Shown here: positions 45,301 to 52,168 of the stretch, one piece after another | Layout of the letters: each line of letters begins with the position of its first letter | How positions within the stretch are numbered: position 1 is the stretch's first letter | Assembly: GCA_016191785.1 (NCBI GenBank) | Contig: JACPVJ010000121.1 | Coordinates: forward strand, 44,817-108,816 | Reading direction: 5' to 3' | Origin: Myxococcales bacterium | Lineage (GTDB): Bacteria; Myxococcota_A; Polyangia; Polyangiales; Polyangiaceae | Length of the DNA: 64,000 nucleotides | Program-made: the position numbers and the translations under genes | The notes under the pieces: generated by a model | Told to the model about the DNA's origin: nothing | Seen by the model: only the letters and a program-made list of their open reading frames with translations | Databases searched by the model: none

Positions 45301-47248
45301 GGAGGGCGCCGCGGCAGCTCTCGAGAAAGCGGTCGCCGACAGCCCCGACCTGGGGCGCGATCTCGGTCGGGACCTGTACGGGCGGGTGGCGACCTGGCAG
45401 CGCGACAAGATGGAGGCGCCGGAGGCCGCCGAGCGTTCCCTTGCTCGCGCGCTCGAGCTCGACCCAGCCAGCGACGACGTGCTGGTGCTGCTCGAGCAGA
45501 TCCAGCGCGGCCCCGGTCGGGAGCGAGACCTGGTCGAGACGCTTCGCCGGCGTGCCAAGCTCGGGACCGACGAGGCCCGGCGAGAGGACTACTATCGCGA
45601 AGCGAAGCGCTTGGCCGATGAGCTGGGCGACGCGAAGCTGGCCGAGGCGCTGGTGCGCGAGCTGCTCGAGCTTTGCGACGCCAACTCGTGGGCGCTGGCC
45701 GAGCTCACCGAGCTCAGGGAAAAGTCCGGGGATTTCGCCGAGACCTTCCAGCTGCTCACCCGCCGGGCGGAGATTGGCGGCGGCGGGGGCGAGGTGCGGG
45801 AGCTTCGGCACCGTGCGGCTCGCATCGCGCGGGGTGAGCTGGCCCGCCGCGACGACGCCATCCCGATCTACGAACAGCTGTTCGAGGACGACCCCCACGA
45901 CCAGGTGGCCTCGACGGCGCTGCGCGAGCTCTACGGCGAGGCGGCTCGGCACGAGAACCTGGGCCGACTGCTCGAGCGCCTGGTCGACCTGGGCGACACC
46001 GCCGCCGACCGCAGTGCGCTGCGCATCGAGCTCGCGCGGCTGAACGTCGAGCAGTTCCAAGCGGTGGATACGGCCGTCGATCTGCTGAAGACCGTGCTCG
46101 AAGACGAGCCGGGCAACGGCGACGCGGTCGTGATGCTGAGTGAGCTGTTCGAAAAGGCTCAGCGCGACGAGGAGCTGGCCGAGCTCTTGTCTGGCCAGAT
46201 CGAGGGGGCGCGCCAGCGTGGCGACACGCAGGCCGAGCTCCGCTTCCAGGTCCGGCTCGGCGAGATCTACGACACGCGCCTGCACGACCGAGCTCGCGCC
46301 ATCGAGACCTACCAGGCAGTGCTCGATCGGGACGCGACCCATCGGGCCGCGCTCGAAGCGCTGGCTCGGCTCCACCAGGCCGGGGGCGACCAGGCCGAGG
46401 CGGCCAAGGTGCTCGAGCGCCTGGTCGGTGTGAGTGAGGGCGAAGAGGCGGTGCGCCTGTCCGGCACCCTCGCCGACGTGCACGAAGCGCTGGGCGACAA
46501 GGCTGCGGCGGCGGCCGCGCTCGAGCGAGCGTTGGGGATCGACCGCGCCCACGCGCCGGTCCGGGCGCGGCTCAAGGAGCTGTACGAAGCGAGTGAGTCC
46601 TGGGAGAAGCTCGCCGCGCACCTGATCACCGACGCCGAGCTGGCCGGCTCGGACGACGATCGGATCGCCCTGCTCTGTCGAGCCGCCGAGACGCACTCCA
46701 AGCGGCGCAACGACTGGGCCGAAGCCGCAGCGGTGCTCGAGCGAGCCAGCGCGCTCAGGCCGGACGACCGCGAGCTTCTGCTCCGCTTGTGCGATGCCTA
46801 CAGCGCTTCTGGCAAGGGCAAGGCGGCGGCGGAAGTGCTACAGAAGATCGTGGACAGTTACGGCGGGAAGCGCTCGAAAGAGCTGGCAGAGATCCACCGC
46901 CGTCTGGCCGACGCTCACCTGGCAGACGGGAGCACCGAGAAGGCGATGGAGGAGCTCGACAAGGCGTTCCGCATCGAGCCGGGGAACGTGCACGTGCTCC
47001 GGGCGCTGGGCCTCGTCGCCATCAAGGTGGACGATCTGAAGAAGGCGATGCAGATGTTCCGCGCGCTGCTCTTGCAGAAGCTCGAGGCGGACTCCCCCAT
47101 CACCAAGGCCGAGGTCTTCTTCCACCTGGGCGAGATCCACGCCAAGCAAGGCGAGAAGCCCAAGGCCATTCAGATGCTCGAGCGCGCGCTTCAGGCCGAC
47201 GACAAGCTCGAGAGCGCGAAGCAGCTCTTGGCCGAGCTCAAGGGCTAG
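36320..47248 (+). CDS. Giant tetratricopeptide-repeat protein (3,642 residues), main part
   Basis: Open from GTG 36320 to the stop at 47248 with no further interruption. It consists of perhaps 80-100 TPR-like helical pairs with a recurrent unit such as A.A.YE.vL..dP....A...L..LY....rW..L...LE. One low-complexity basic linker (GDKGKKGKKKKRDEA) lies near 38,575-38,630. No signal peptide or membrane helix, so a cytosolic scaffold is likely; partners unknown. Joined through the amber codon with the segment at 35876, the full gene would have about 3,790 codons. GTG 36320 could serve as a reinitiation start 12 nt behind the stop. Confidence 0.92.
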   Translation: MYKSSMLMRAAEMELRFGAESADSKSIAERLEQAVRLDPTNVRAAKMLERVLRQAERWSDVVRVLERLADRAEQPKDRIEAGVRLARTFRARLSDPERAARAYERVLRDRPDHAEAMAFLSELYEREQRWDDLVALFERDLKGRDLSSPDRVGDMLQIAMLLWKKASRLREAESWFERIARVEPTQPLVLEFYREYAASEHDDKRLMDVLSAAQRAMKDGPEKNVLATEIARLAEGQANAQKAIEQYKGVLRQDPSNVEARDSLKRLYKQTQGYNALVELLRQELERTDPADLTHRVEVLREVAAVYRQNLKSETALVSVLNQIVQLDEKLDENDVAEVRELVQLYDKLQRWRDLLTNQLRLAEITPDPNEKKELYRAVARRWLEQFSNVQNATDAYEALLKVEPTDAEARERLAELYKKRRAWPALYDLYEREVAELEGNAKIPLLAEMAQLAAERLNRAAEAVGIFKQILEIDPGRAEVLDALEKHAERSRDWATLASVLEKRVAATGDDAARLAVLQKLGGVYADHLTDHAAAAGAWRRVLELSPGHARALRVLRDAYLSGSDYDGLEALYESQGDWEGLAEVLSTAADRAKDDASKVDLSYRAAAVLKTRLNQPDRAFRSYERVLSVDPTDARAARELIPLYEHDQKWARLPALYELLAERADSDAERLEWLSKLVDIASHKLADKKAAAGYARRAYELSPNSNDALALLEETARAAQAFGELSAALEARLASLPRSAAAEPDAAPAEKGDKGKKGKKKKRDEAVTVPDGAAARAAAIHEVEHRSLSLKLGSVYAAELGRTDDAVAIYKGLLERDPSDVEAAGALESLLRQHDRRDELRWLLDLRVQNAGSDADRVQILSDWATLEEDVFESQEKAIELYRRVAEIDPGEANAMRALPRLLLMNDDAAGAAAVIEGHRQRLTGDDLAQREIELSELYIMRLERFDDALASAVHALELSPGNARAIAVLEKLMDRDATRARAAEVLATAYASGGDARREAQALSVMLGQTHAPAERLDIFTRLADVNDEKLGAHGNALDVMLAAVREFPTELSAWDRAEVLAGAAGRPTDLAEAFREVLQSDLDRSIEIELCERAARLYEDKLGDPIGATPYLERVLKLDPGNERAFARLKDILTAAERWSELEALYDGAAQATDDPARKCEMLVEVALVCEEIIDDAVKATGHYERILDLDPAHDGSIRALDRLYARLERHEDLARLLTRRVDLATGDELLELELRLARIELDRLHRPERAIGHVENVLRERPNDYDARELAEKLLTIGSMRGRAAKILEGVYEARDEVRDLVRVLGIRLEEADEALRAGADSMQEDERRELLRRISLLRDERLHDDEGAFEALARLVPLDPLDADARGRLMEIGRRASAHGRVADVLDQAAEKADTAGLKGEILMKAASIHEDLLDDAARAEETYRRVLGLDETDAELVLPAARALERIYAAGAHHKKLAAVLKTQVALEQDGEKRREILGRLGELFQTVLDDSAGAIEAWKARLEEHPADDLSLASLDALYEKTESWPELARILDRRREVTDDADLRRRLMVRIAELSANRLGNVADAIEAWRAVVDEYGSSLESLLALERLYQSAERWDDLADAYASHLEIVETDGERLELLAKLGDLRDGKLHNLEGALDAYRRALTLDTGHAASRSALEKLLDSEDSLARREAAGILRPIYEGEGAHEPLLRVIEIEVASTDDPVERVEALEKALHIAEHALEDSRRAFDYAERALREAVGHTELSVWLSHLERTASASARHADQVKLLCEVVPNIFDGELQLSVTLKIADTARQKLADKKVAREYYEKALELAAEDRHALLALESLYEEEGDSKALLGIFERRIESAASDDERRGLLYRKARLLADALGDNPQAISAYEAILDIAIEPQALEALEALYTLEERWQDWVDLCRRQLDAGQGKPADLHVKMARVLSVRMNETQRAFDELEEALGIEKQHTGAISELEKLMTSGDDAEHRARAAAILEPVYLLRADFGNVMATIQARLEVSQDPDERRELLSRLAQLYEEQKEDYVAALETTAKLLHEDLSDQSSITELERLAKVAGAERRLAEIYAAELENVTGDEPATAALARRTGEIFAELGENDRALAFLRRALAFEPESRELFDAVDAILIKTDRAAERVEHYRAALDHRFEPADRLAALHVIAELERKRMGNADAAIDTYRAALDVDERDARTLDALTELYRERERWADLGELHLRRAESALDPEVAAPDRLALARLYLKELGEPDRAVDQLEEIVRSVPGHPQAVSELEKLLDSDGLKLRVVEILRPLYEGADDWKRLVRLNEDRYALAESPQEKVAVLRETARLWEERGSDPARACRALRVAVGLDPDDGETRAEFERLTEVTSTWDKLTEAYEAALEQNPDVLSRRDLLAKIAEVHDRRRDDPRAALSAYERMRQVDESDLEVLARMEMLATLLSDWGVLVNVLSSKAEYVLEDEERASLFRRVGEAKRDMLEDPAGAIAAYERALELDPESAFTVDCLIDLREAGDDPELLAELYQRRIELCGEDDAELQYDLLRRAAKLQEARLSNRPRAIELLGQALAVRAADPEVLAELDRLYRAEEMWPELLDNLKLEASRAESADERARLRREMGNLLSEKLTSFDEALEAYRLVLDEVPADSATIARVFALGNEHEDLRPTVTGILVVVLRSTERYDQLTQALEMRLSIESDPGDRAETLRTIAEVLDVKLSRPADARAALLRALAERPESGELHDEIERLCTSSDGWGAYADALAERAGSIFEPEVAKDLFARLGRIAEERLKNDARAVEAYSRALEQAGEQPELLEALDRLYEKTANAKALADIVERRIALESSDAGQAELYHRLGCIQSRDFGEPARALASFRMALERAPEHDGAADELEKLTGERDLFEEAAEVLETVYRQRGKTDRLALLFEKRVGFADSREQRIDMRKNLARVLEDDGKDPAAAQRVLQQGLSDDPSDGSLLDEIERLAAITNNWEGAAAALEKAVADSPDLGRDLGRDLYGRVATWQRDKMEAPEAAERSLARALELDPASDDVLVLLEQIQRGPGRERDLVETLRRRAKLGTDEARREDYYREAKRLADELGDAKLAEALVRELLELCDANSWALAELTELREKSGDFAETFQLLTRRAEIGGGGGEVRELRHRAARIARGELARRDDAIPIYEQLFEDDPHDQVASTALRELYGEAARHENLGRLLERLVDLGDTAADRSALRIELARLNVEQFQAVDTAVDLLKTVLEDEPGNGDAVVMLSELFEKAQRDEELAELLSGQIEGARQRGDTQAELRFQVRLGEIYDTRLHDRARAIETYQAVLDRDATHRAALEALARLHQAGGDQAEAAKVLERLVGVSEGEEAVRLSGTLADVHEALGDKAAAAAALERALGIDRAHAPVRARLKELYEASESWEKLAAHLITDAELAGSDDDRIALLCRAAETHSKRRNDWAEAAAVLERASALRPDDRELLLRLCDAYSASGKGKAAAEVLQKIVDSYGGKRSKELAEIHRRLADAHLADGSTEKAMEELDKAFRIEPGNVHVLRALGLVAIKVDDLKKAMQMFRALLLQKLEADSPITKAEVFFHLGEIHAKQGEKPKAIQMLERALQADDKLESAKQLLAELKG

Positions 47249-47484
47249 CCTCGACGTGGACAGTCTTGCCATGATCAGACGACCGGAGGAAGCACTCTGG
47301 AGTGTCACGAACGTCGGGGGAGACGATGACCCACAAGAGCAGCCGCGAGGCCGGCGGTTCCTTCCTGGCGCGTAGGATGGGTCGCGACCTTCTGGCGGGT
47401 CGCACGCCTCGTGTGACCCCGCAAGAACCGCTTCGTGCCGGCTTCGCGCGGCGCGAAAGCGCGCAACCCGGGGCTCGCGCTCTC

Positions 47485-48108
47485 ATGCGCCGCCTCGTCG
47501 GCTTTGCCCTCGGGCTCTTGGTGCGCGCCTGGGTGTGCACGTTCCGAGTGCGGCTATGCGCGGCGCTGCCCCTCGGGGCCGCGCCGCCCAGTGTGTTCGC
47601 CTTCTGGCACGGCCGGCAGATGGCCTTGTTCTCGACTCGGCGGGGGCGCGCCAGCGTGGCGCTGGTCAGCCACTCGGCCGACGGGGAGCTCCAGTCGGGT
47701 GTGCTCTCGGCGCTCGGCGTCGACAGCGTGCGCGGCTCGAGCTCCCGGGGCGGCGCGCGGGGACTGGCAGGGGTGATTCGTCGCGTGGTCCGACAGCGGG
47801 CGCACGCGCTGTTCGCGGTAGATGGCCCGCGGGGACCGGCGTTCGTCGCCAAGCCCGGGGCCGCCCAGGCGGCACTCTTGGCAGGTGCGCCGCTCTTGCC
47901 GGTGGGCGCGGGTGCCCGCTGGGCCTTCCGCCTGTCGCGGATCTGGGACGACTTCCTGGTGGTGCTGCCGTTCTCGCGCGTGGTGATCGTGATTGGTGAC
48001 CCGCTGGACGCAGGGGCCGCGGCGGCCGAACCCGCGCTGATCGACCGGGCCATCGCCGCGGCGGGCGCCCAGGCCGAGCGCGAGCTCGCCGAGTGGTGCG
48101 CGGCGTGA
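47485..48108 (+). CDS. DUF374-type lysophospholipid acyltransferase-like protein
   Basis: 207 residues from ATG 47485, chosen because the frame upstream lacks coding character. An N-terminal hydrophobic segment (LVGFALGLLVRAWVCTFRVRLCAAL) precedes FAFWHGRQMALF. Then come VSHSADGEL, VRGSSSRGGARGL and FAVDGPRGPAFVAKPGAAQAALLAGAPLLPVG, the DUF374 landmarks of the LPLAT superfamily (His/Asp-type acyl transfer to lysolipid or lipid A-like acceptors). Inner-membrane peripheral enzyme. The last 4 nt overlap the aminotransferase start (GTGA). Confidence 0.85.
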   Translation: MRRLVGFALGLLVRAWVCTFRVRLCAALPLGAAPPSVFAFWHGRQMALFSTRRGRASVALVSHSADGELQSGVLSALGVDSVRGSSSRGGARGLAGVIRRVVRQRAHALFAVDGPRGPAFVAKPGAAQAALLAGAPLLPVGAGARWAFRLSRIWDDFLVVLPFSRVVIVIGDPLDAGAAAAEPALIDRAIAAAGAQAERELAEWCAA

Positions 48109-48980
48109 CCACCCGGGTGTTCATCGACGGCGTGCCGCACGAGGCCGAGGCGGCCAAGGTCAGCGTCTTCGACCGCGGGTTCCTCTACGGCGACTCGGTC
48201 TTCGAGACGCTTCGCACTTACGGGGGGCGTCCGTTCGCGCTGCCGGAGCACATGGCGCGGCTCGAGCGCAGCGCCGAGGCGGTGTGCATCGCGCTCCCCG
48301 CGCCTTGCGCAGACGTCTCGGCAGAGGTCGAGTCGGCGATCGTGGCGACGGGCAACCCGGAGTCCTACGTCCGCGTCATCGTCACGCGCGGGAGCGGGCC
48401 GCTGGGGCTCGACACCGGGTTCGAGGCCCACCCGCTGCGAGTGGTGATCGTGGGTCCGCTGTCCCCGCCTCCGGCCGAGGCCTACGAGCGCGGGATCGGC
48501 GTGGTGACCTACCGCACGCAGCGCGTGGCCGAGGCCACCGAGGCCGCGGGCACCAAGGTCGGCAACTACCTGGTGGCGGTGCTCGCGATGCGCAACGCAC
48601 GCGCGGCGGGCGCCAGTGAGGCGCTGATCGTCGACGGCGCGGGCAACGTGGTCGAAGGGGCCACGTCCAACGTGTTCGTAGTGCGGGGCGGCCGGCTCTG
48701 CACGCCGCCGGTCGAGGCCGGGATCCTCCCTGGCATCACCCGGTCGTTCTTGCTTCGGGTGGCGGCCGAGCTGGGCCTCGAGGTCGAGCTTCGGCCCGTC
48801 CCGGTCGGCGACCTCGCGAGCGCGGACGAGGTCTTCGTCTCGTCCAGCATCCGGGAGCTCCTGCCGGTGGTCCGAGTGGACGGGCGGGCCGTGGGCGTCG
48901 GGTCCCCGGGCCCCGTCACCCTGCGGCTCTACCGCGGGTTCCGGGAAAAGGTGCGAGAAGTCATGGGATTGTCCGAGTGA
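48105..48980 (+). CDS. Class IV PLP-dependent aminotransferase
   Basis: 291 residues from GTG 48105. Fold type IV: SVFDRGFLYGDSVFETLRTYGGRPFALPEHMARLERS, PLP-binding Lys in AGTKVGNYLVAVLAMRNAR, phosphate-binding EGATSNVFVV, and GILPGITRSFLL. SSIRELLPVVRVDG closes the active site. It could be a branched-chain or D-amino-acid aminotransferase, or aminodeoxychorismate lyase; these motifs do not decide. Coupled with the DUF374 gene by overlap. Confidence 0.9.
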   Translation: MTTRVFIDGVPHEAEAAKVSVFDRGFLYGDSVFETLRTYGGRPFALPEHMARLERSAEAVCIALPAPCADVSAEVESAIVATGNPESYVRVIVTRGSGPLGLDTGFEAHPLRVVIVGPLSPPPAEAYERGIGVVTYRTQRVAEATEAAGTKVGNYLVAVLAMRNARAAGASEALIVDGAGNVVEGATSNVFVVRGGRLCTPPVEAGILPGITRSFLLRVAAELGLEVELRPVPVGDLASADEVFVSSSIRELLPVVRVDGRAVGVGSPGPVTLRLYRGFREKVREVMGLSE

Positions 48981-49043
48981 GGGGGGCGGGGAAGAATCCC
49001 CGCGACCTCACGTAGACTGAGGGGACGAGGTATCTGGACCACC

Positions 49044-49919
49044 ATGAAGCATTTCTTCGGCACGCTGGCTCTCGGGCTCATGACCTTCACGCTGGTGGGC
49101 ACCAGCGGGTGCAAGCTCTCGGAATGTGGCGCGGACGAGCAAGAGGGCTCGGACGGCGCGTGCATCCAGGGCAAGTCGCTCTCGAAGTTCGACGGCACCG
49201 ACGTGTCCAAGACCGTGGACTACCAGGCGGGTGGCTCGGTCACGATCTCGACCGTGTACGGCAACGTGACGATCGAGGGCGGGGCCCCGGCCGGCAAGGT
49301 CGAGGTGATCTTCAAGCCCTTCGACTTCGAGGCGTACGACGAGAAAGAGCTCGCCACGCGGCAGATGAACGAGAACCTGAACCTGCACATCCAGGACGGT
49401 GCGAACATCGACGTCACCGCCGCGCGCAAGGGTAGTCCCAGCAATGGCCTGGGGACGTCGATCACCGTCAAGTTGCCGCCAGAGTTCGACGGCAACCTGA
49501 CCGTGATGAATCACGGCGACGGTCCGCTCGCGAACGACGGCGAGTTCGACGTCGAAGTGAACGCGGTGGCGAGCGCCAAGACGGTCACCGTGACGAACGA
49601 GGCGTCGCTCGGCGACTGCACCGTGAACGGCGGGGCGAGCGTGGTCAGTACCGGGGTCACGTGCCGTGACGACGTGATGGTCCACGGCGTGAGCGACGAC
49701 GTGAACATCAGCACCGAGAAGGACGTCATGCTGAGCGTGGGCAAGGTGTCGCCCAGCGCGAAGGGCGGCAAGGTCGCGGTGAGCGGCTCGGGCAACATCG
49801 AGGCGACCTTCCCGGCAGGGTGCACCACCGCCGAGGTGAGCCCCACGAACAAGAAGGTCACCTGTGAAGGTGCCGCTTACGACTTGAGCGCGCCCAGCGG
49901 CACCGTCACCGTGAAGTGA
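49044..49919 (+). CDS. DUF4097-like beta-helix lipoprotein
   Basis: 291 residues. Signal peptide MKHFFGTLALGLMTFTLVGTSGC (lipobox TSGC), then a short Cys-containing segment (KLSECGADEQEG). The mature domain is a chain of short repeating beta strands (SVTISTVYGNVTIEGG, GNLTVMNHG, KTVTVTNEASLGDCTVNGGASV, DDVNISTEKDVMLSVGK, GKVAVSGSGNIEATF, APSGTVTVK), like DUF4097 putative-adhesin domains. Surface location is inferred. Convergent with the next gene, stops 1 nt apart. Confidence 0.8.
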   Translation: MKHFFGTLALGLMTFTLVGTSGCKLSECGADEQEGSDGACIQGKSLSKFDGTDVSKTVDYQAGGSVTISTVYGNVTIEGGAPAGKVEVIFKPFDFEAYDEKELATRQMNENLNLHIQDGANIDVTAARKGSPSNGLGTSITVKLPPEFDGNLTVMNHGDGPLANDGEFDVEVNAVASAKTVTVTNEASLGDCTVNGGASVVSTGVTCRDDVMVHGVSDDVNISTEKDVMLSVGKVSPSAKGGKVAVSGSGNIEATFPAGCTTAEVSPTNKKVTCEGAAYDLSAPSGTVTVK

Positions 49920-49920
49920 A

Positions 49921-51066
49921 TCAAGCCCCCGGCTCGGCGGCGGCCTCGGCCGCCGCTTCGGCGGGCGCGGGCGGGGCGGCGCGTACCGGGATCCGCAGGC
50001 TGCCGCCGCCGCGCGCGAGCAGCAGGCTGATGGCCTTCTCGAAGAAGCCCTTCAGGAAGCCGACCTCGTGCGGTGCGTCGGTGATCAGGCCGCGGGACTC
50101 GATGCCGGTCATCGTGGCCGAGACCTCGAGCGCCTTCTGTTCACCGTCGCGGGCGAGCACGCTCAGCGCGCTGTCCTTCATCGCTCGCACCAGCTCGGCG
50201 CGACGCTCGGGCGAGAAGTAGCGGTCGGTGGCCGAGACGATCTCGACCTCGAGGGCGGCCTTCAGCTTCTCGGGATCGGGCGTTTGCCCCGCGGGGATGC
50301 TCTCGCCGACCGCGACCAGCATCTCTTCCACCGCCTCTTGCGTGGGGAACCAGCCTCGGAACTCGGGCAACGAGTGGAGAGACGCCGACGTTCGGGCGAA
50401 TGTCATGGCGTCTTCCAGCGCGACCTCGAGCCCCTCTTCGTCGAAGGGATGCGGCGGTGCGGACTCGGGGGCGGGCTCGAGCAGCGAGCGCGCGCTGGTG
50501 AAGCCCAGGGGCTCGGGGACGCCGCGCTCGGCGTGCCGCTTGCGCGCCTCGGCGATTCGATGACGCACCCACTCGACCGGGACCTTCAGGGGCTTGCACG
50601 GCGCGCCGGGCAGCGCCTTGGCCATCGTGGTCTTGAGCTGCGATAGCGACTGCTCGCCCACGTCCACGCGGTGCACGCCGTGGGAGTCGTTGATCACGAC
50701 GAAGGCGGTCTTGTAGCGGCTCGAGCCGGCGTGCGAGGCCACGACCAAGAGCGAGTTCCCGACGCTGTCCGGCGGCATCATCCAGGCTTCCGTCACCGCC
50801 TCTTTGGCGGGCCCGGCCAGCGTGGCGGTTCGCGCCCTCTCGGGGACCGGGATGCCCCGGCTCTTGAGCACGCCGATGCCGCGACGCGCGGCCTTCCGGG
50901 CCGGGCCCTCGCCGTGCTCCGCGACCTCGGCCACCGCGGCGCCGTTGCCGCGCTTCACCCAGGCGTCCACCAGCGCAGGGCCGGCACCGGCCAGCGCCGC
51001 AAGGGCGCCCTCGGCGCCTACGTCCAGGAGCCTGTCGTCGAATTGGGTTTCGGTCTTCGAACTCAT
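49921..51066 (-). CDS. Conserved hypothetical cytosolic protein in the dnaX-recR operon
   Basis: 381 residues from ATG 51066, overlapping the ridA stop (ATGA). N-terminal helical Ala/Gly-rich segment (LLDVGAEGALAALAGAGPALVDAWVKRGNGAAVAEVAEHGEG) resembling HEAT-type helices, then a beta-rich part (NSLLVVASHAGSSRYKTAFVVINDSHGVHRVDVGE). Next a charged helical region (EWVRHRIAEARKRHAERG) and an Ala/Glu-rich tail. No signal peptide or catalytic motif recognised. Its position as last gene of a replication/repair operon is the only functional hint. Confidence 0.75.
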   Translation of the reverse strand: MSSKTETQFDDRLLDVGAEGALAALAGAGPALVDAWVKRGNGAAVAEVAEHGEGPARKAARRGIGVLKSRGIPVPERARTATLAGPAKEAVTEAWMMPPDSVGNSLLVVASHAGSSRYKTAFVVINDSHGVHRVDVGEQSLSQLKTTMAKALPGAPCKPLKVPVEWVRHRIAEARKRHAERGVPEPLGFTSARSLLEPAPESAPPHPFDEEGLEVALEDAMTFARTSASLHSLPEFRGWFPTQEAVEEMLVAVGESIPAGQTPDPEKLKAALEVEIVSATDRYFSPERRAELVRAMKDSALSVLARDGEQKALEVSATMTGIESRGLITDAPHEVGFLKGFFEKAISLLLARGGGSLRIPVRAAPPAPAEAAAEAAAEPGA

Positions 51067-51461
51067 TTTACACTTTCGTTCGGGATGCGCGCGATGCCAT
51101 CGATCTCGACGCGGGCGCCCTTGGGCAGCGCCGCGACTTGGACCGTGGCACGCGCAGGGGGGCTGTCGCCGAAGCGCTCGGCATAGACGCGGTTGACCGC
51201 CGCGAAGTCGCCGAGGTCGGTCAGGTAGATGGTGGTCTTGACCAGGTCCGAGAAGCTCGAGCCGGCTGCTTCCAGGACGAAGCCCAGGTTGTCGAGCACC
51301 CGGCGGGTCTCGAGCTCGATGTCACCGCGGACCAGATCGCCGGTGCTCGGGTCGATCGGGATCTGCCCGCTCAAGAACAACCAATCGCCGGACGCCACGG
51401 CCTGCGAATAGGGACCGATGGCGGCCGGGGCGCGCTGGCTCGAGATCACCTGTCGGGTCAT
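51063..51461 (-). CDS. ridA: RidA family reactive intermediate/imine deaminase
   Basis: 132 residues from ATG 51461. RidA fold: APAAIGPYSQAVASGDWLFLSGQIPIDPSTG, LGFVLEAAGSSFSDLVKTTIYLTDLGDFAAVN, and the substrate-binding Arg in PPARATVQVAALPKGARVEIDGIA. Hydrolyses reactive enamine/imine products of PLP enzymes. Cytosolic. It lies 61 nt behind recR and overlaps the downstream unknown gene by 4 nt. Confidence 0.94.
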   Translation of the reverse strand: MTRQVISSQRAPAAIGPYSQAVASGDWLFLSGQIPIDPSTGDLVRGDIELETRRVLDNLGFVLEAAGSSFSDLVKTTIYLTDLGDFAAVNRVYAERFGDSPPARATVQVAALPKGARVEIDGIARIPNESVK

Positions 51462-51522
51462 GATGGCGGGCGCATATTGGCGCCAGAGCGCCGGCAGATC
51501 AACCCGCGGATCGACCGCGCGC

Positions 51523-52137
51523 TCAGCTTCCCATCGACCGGCGCCCGTCGAGCGCTCGGCCCAGCGTGATCTGGTCGGCGAATTCGAGATCCCCACCGTG
51601 GGGAACGCCGCTCGCGATGCGCGAGACGCGGACGCTCACCGCTGAGAGCTCTCGCGCCAAGAGCAGCGCGGTGGCCTCGCCATCCACGCTGGGGGGTGTG
51701 GCGACGATCACTTCGCGCACGCCGTCCTCGGCGATGCGCTGAAGCAAGGCCGGGAGGGGCAGCTTCTCGGGGCCGATGCCGTCCAGCGGCGAGAGCAGGC
51801 GACCGAGCACCAGGTAGCGGCCGCGCATTGCCCCGCTGCGCTCGATGGCCAAGAGGTCTTGCACTCGCGCGACCACACAGAGCAGCGATGGATCTCGCCG
51901 GTGGTCTCGGCAGACGGCGCACACGAGCTGGCCTTCGCCGTCCGCCTCAGCCAGGTTTCCGCAGCGCTGACAGGGGCCGACGCTGCTGGCGGCTGCGAGC
52001 AGCTCCTCGCCCAGCTGTCGCGACAGCTCGCCCCCTTCCGTCGCCAGGTACAGGCAGTAGCGTTGGGCCGTCTTCTCGCCCACGCCGGGCAAGCGAGCGA
52101 AGAGCTGCATCAGGCGAGACAGGCGCTCCGGGAACAC
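51523..52137 (-). CDS. recR: Recombination mediator protein RecR
   Basis: 204 residues from GTG 52137. N-terminal helix-hairpin-helix (LMQLFARLPGVGEKTAQRYCLYLA), Cys4 zinc finger CQRCG...VCAVC, Toprim domain (LLCVVARVQDLLAIERSGAMRGRYLVLG, then REVIVATPPSVDGEATALLLAREL) and the C-terminal SRIASGVPHGGDLEFADQITLGRALDGRR. It loads RecA on gaps with RecF/RecO. It follows dnaX by 31 nt. The ybaB gene that often lies between dnaX and recR is absent. Confidence 0.97.
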   Translation of the reverse strand: MFPERLSRLMQLFARLPGVGEKTAQRYCLYLATEGGELSRQLGEELLAAASSVGPCQRCGNLAEADGEGQLVCAVCRDHRRDPSLLCVVARVQDLLAIERSGAMRGRYLVLGRLLSPLDGIGPEKLPLPALLQRIAEDGVREVIVATPPSVDGEATALLLARELSAVSVRVSRIASGVPHGGDLEFADQITLGRALDGRRSMGS

Positions 52138-52168
52138 TCCACCGTCTTCGACGCGTGGGGGGCGGGCG

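Noticed and set aside
47302..47484. Longer N-terminus for the DUF374 acyltransferase
   Set aside because: The upstream 61 codons are Arg/Ser-rich and precede the natural hydrophobic start; ATG 47485 gives the family length.
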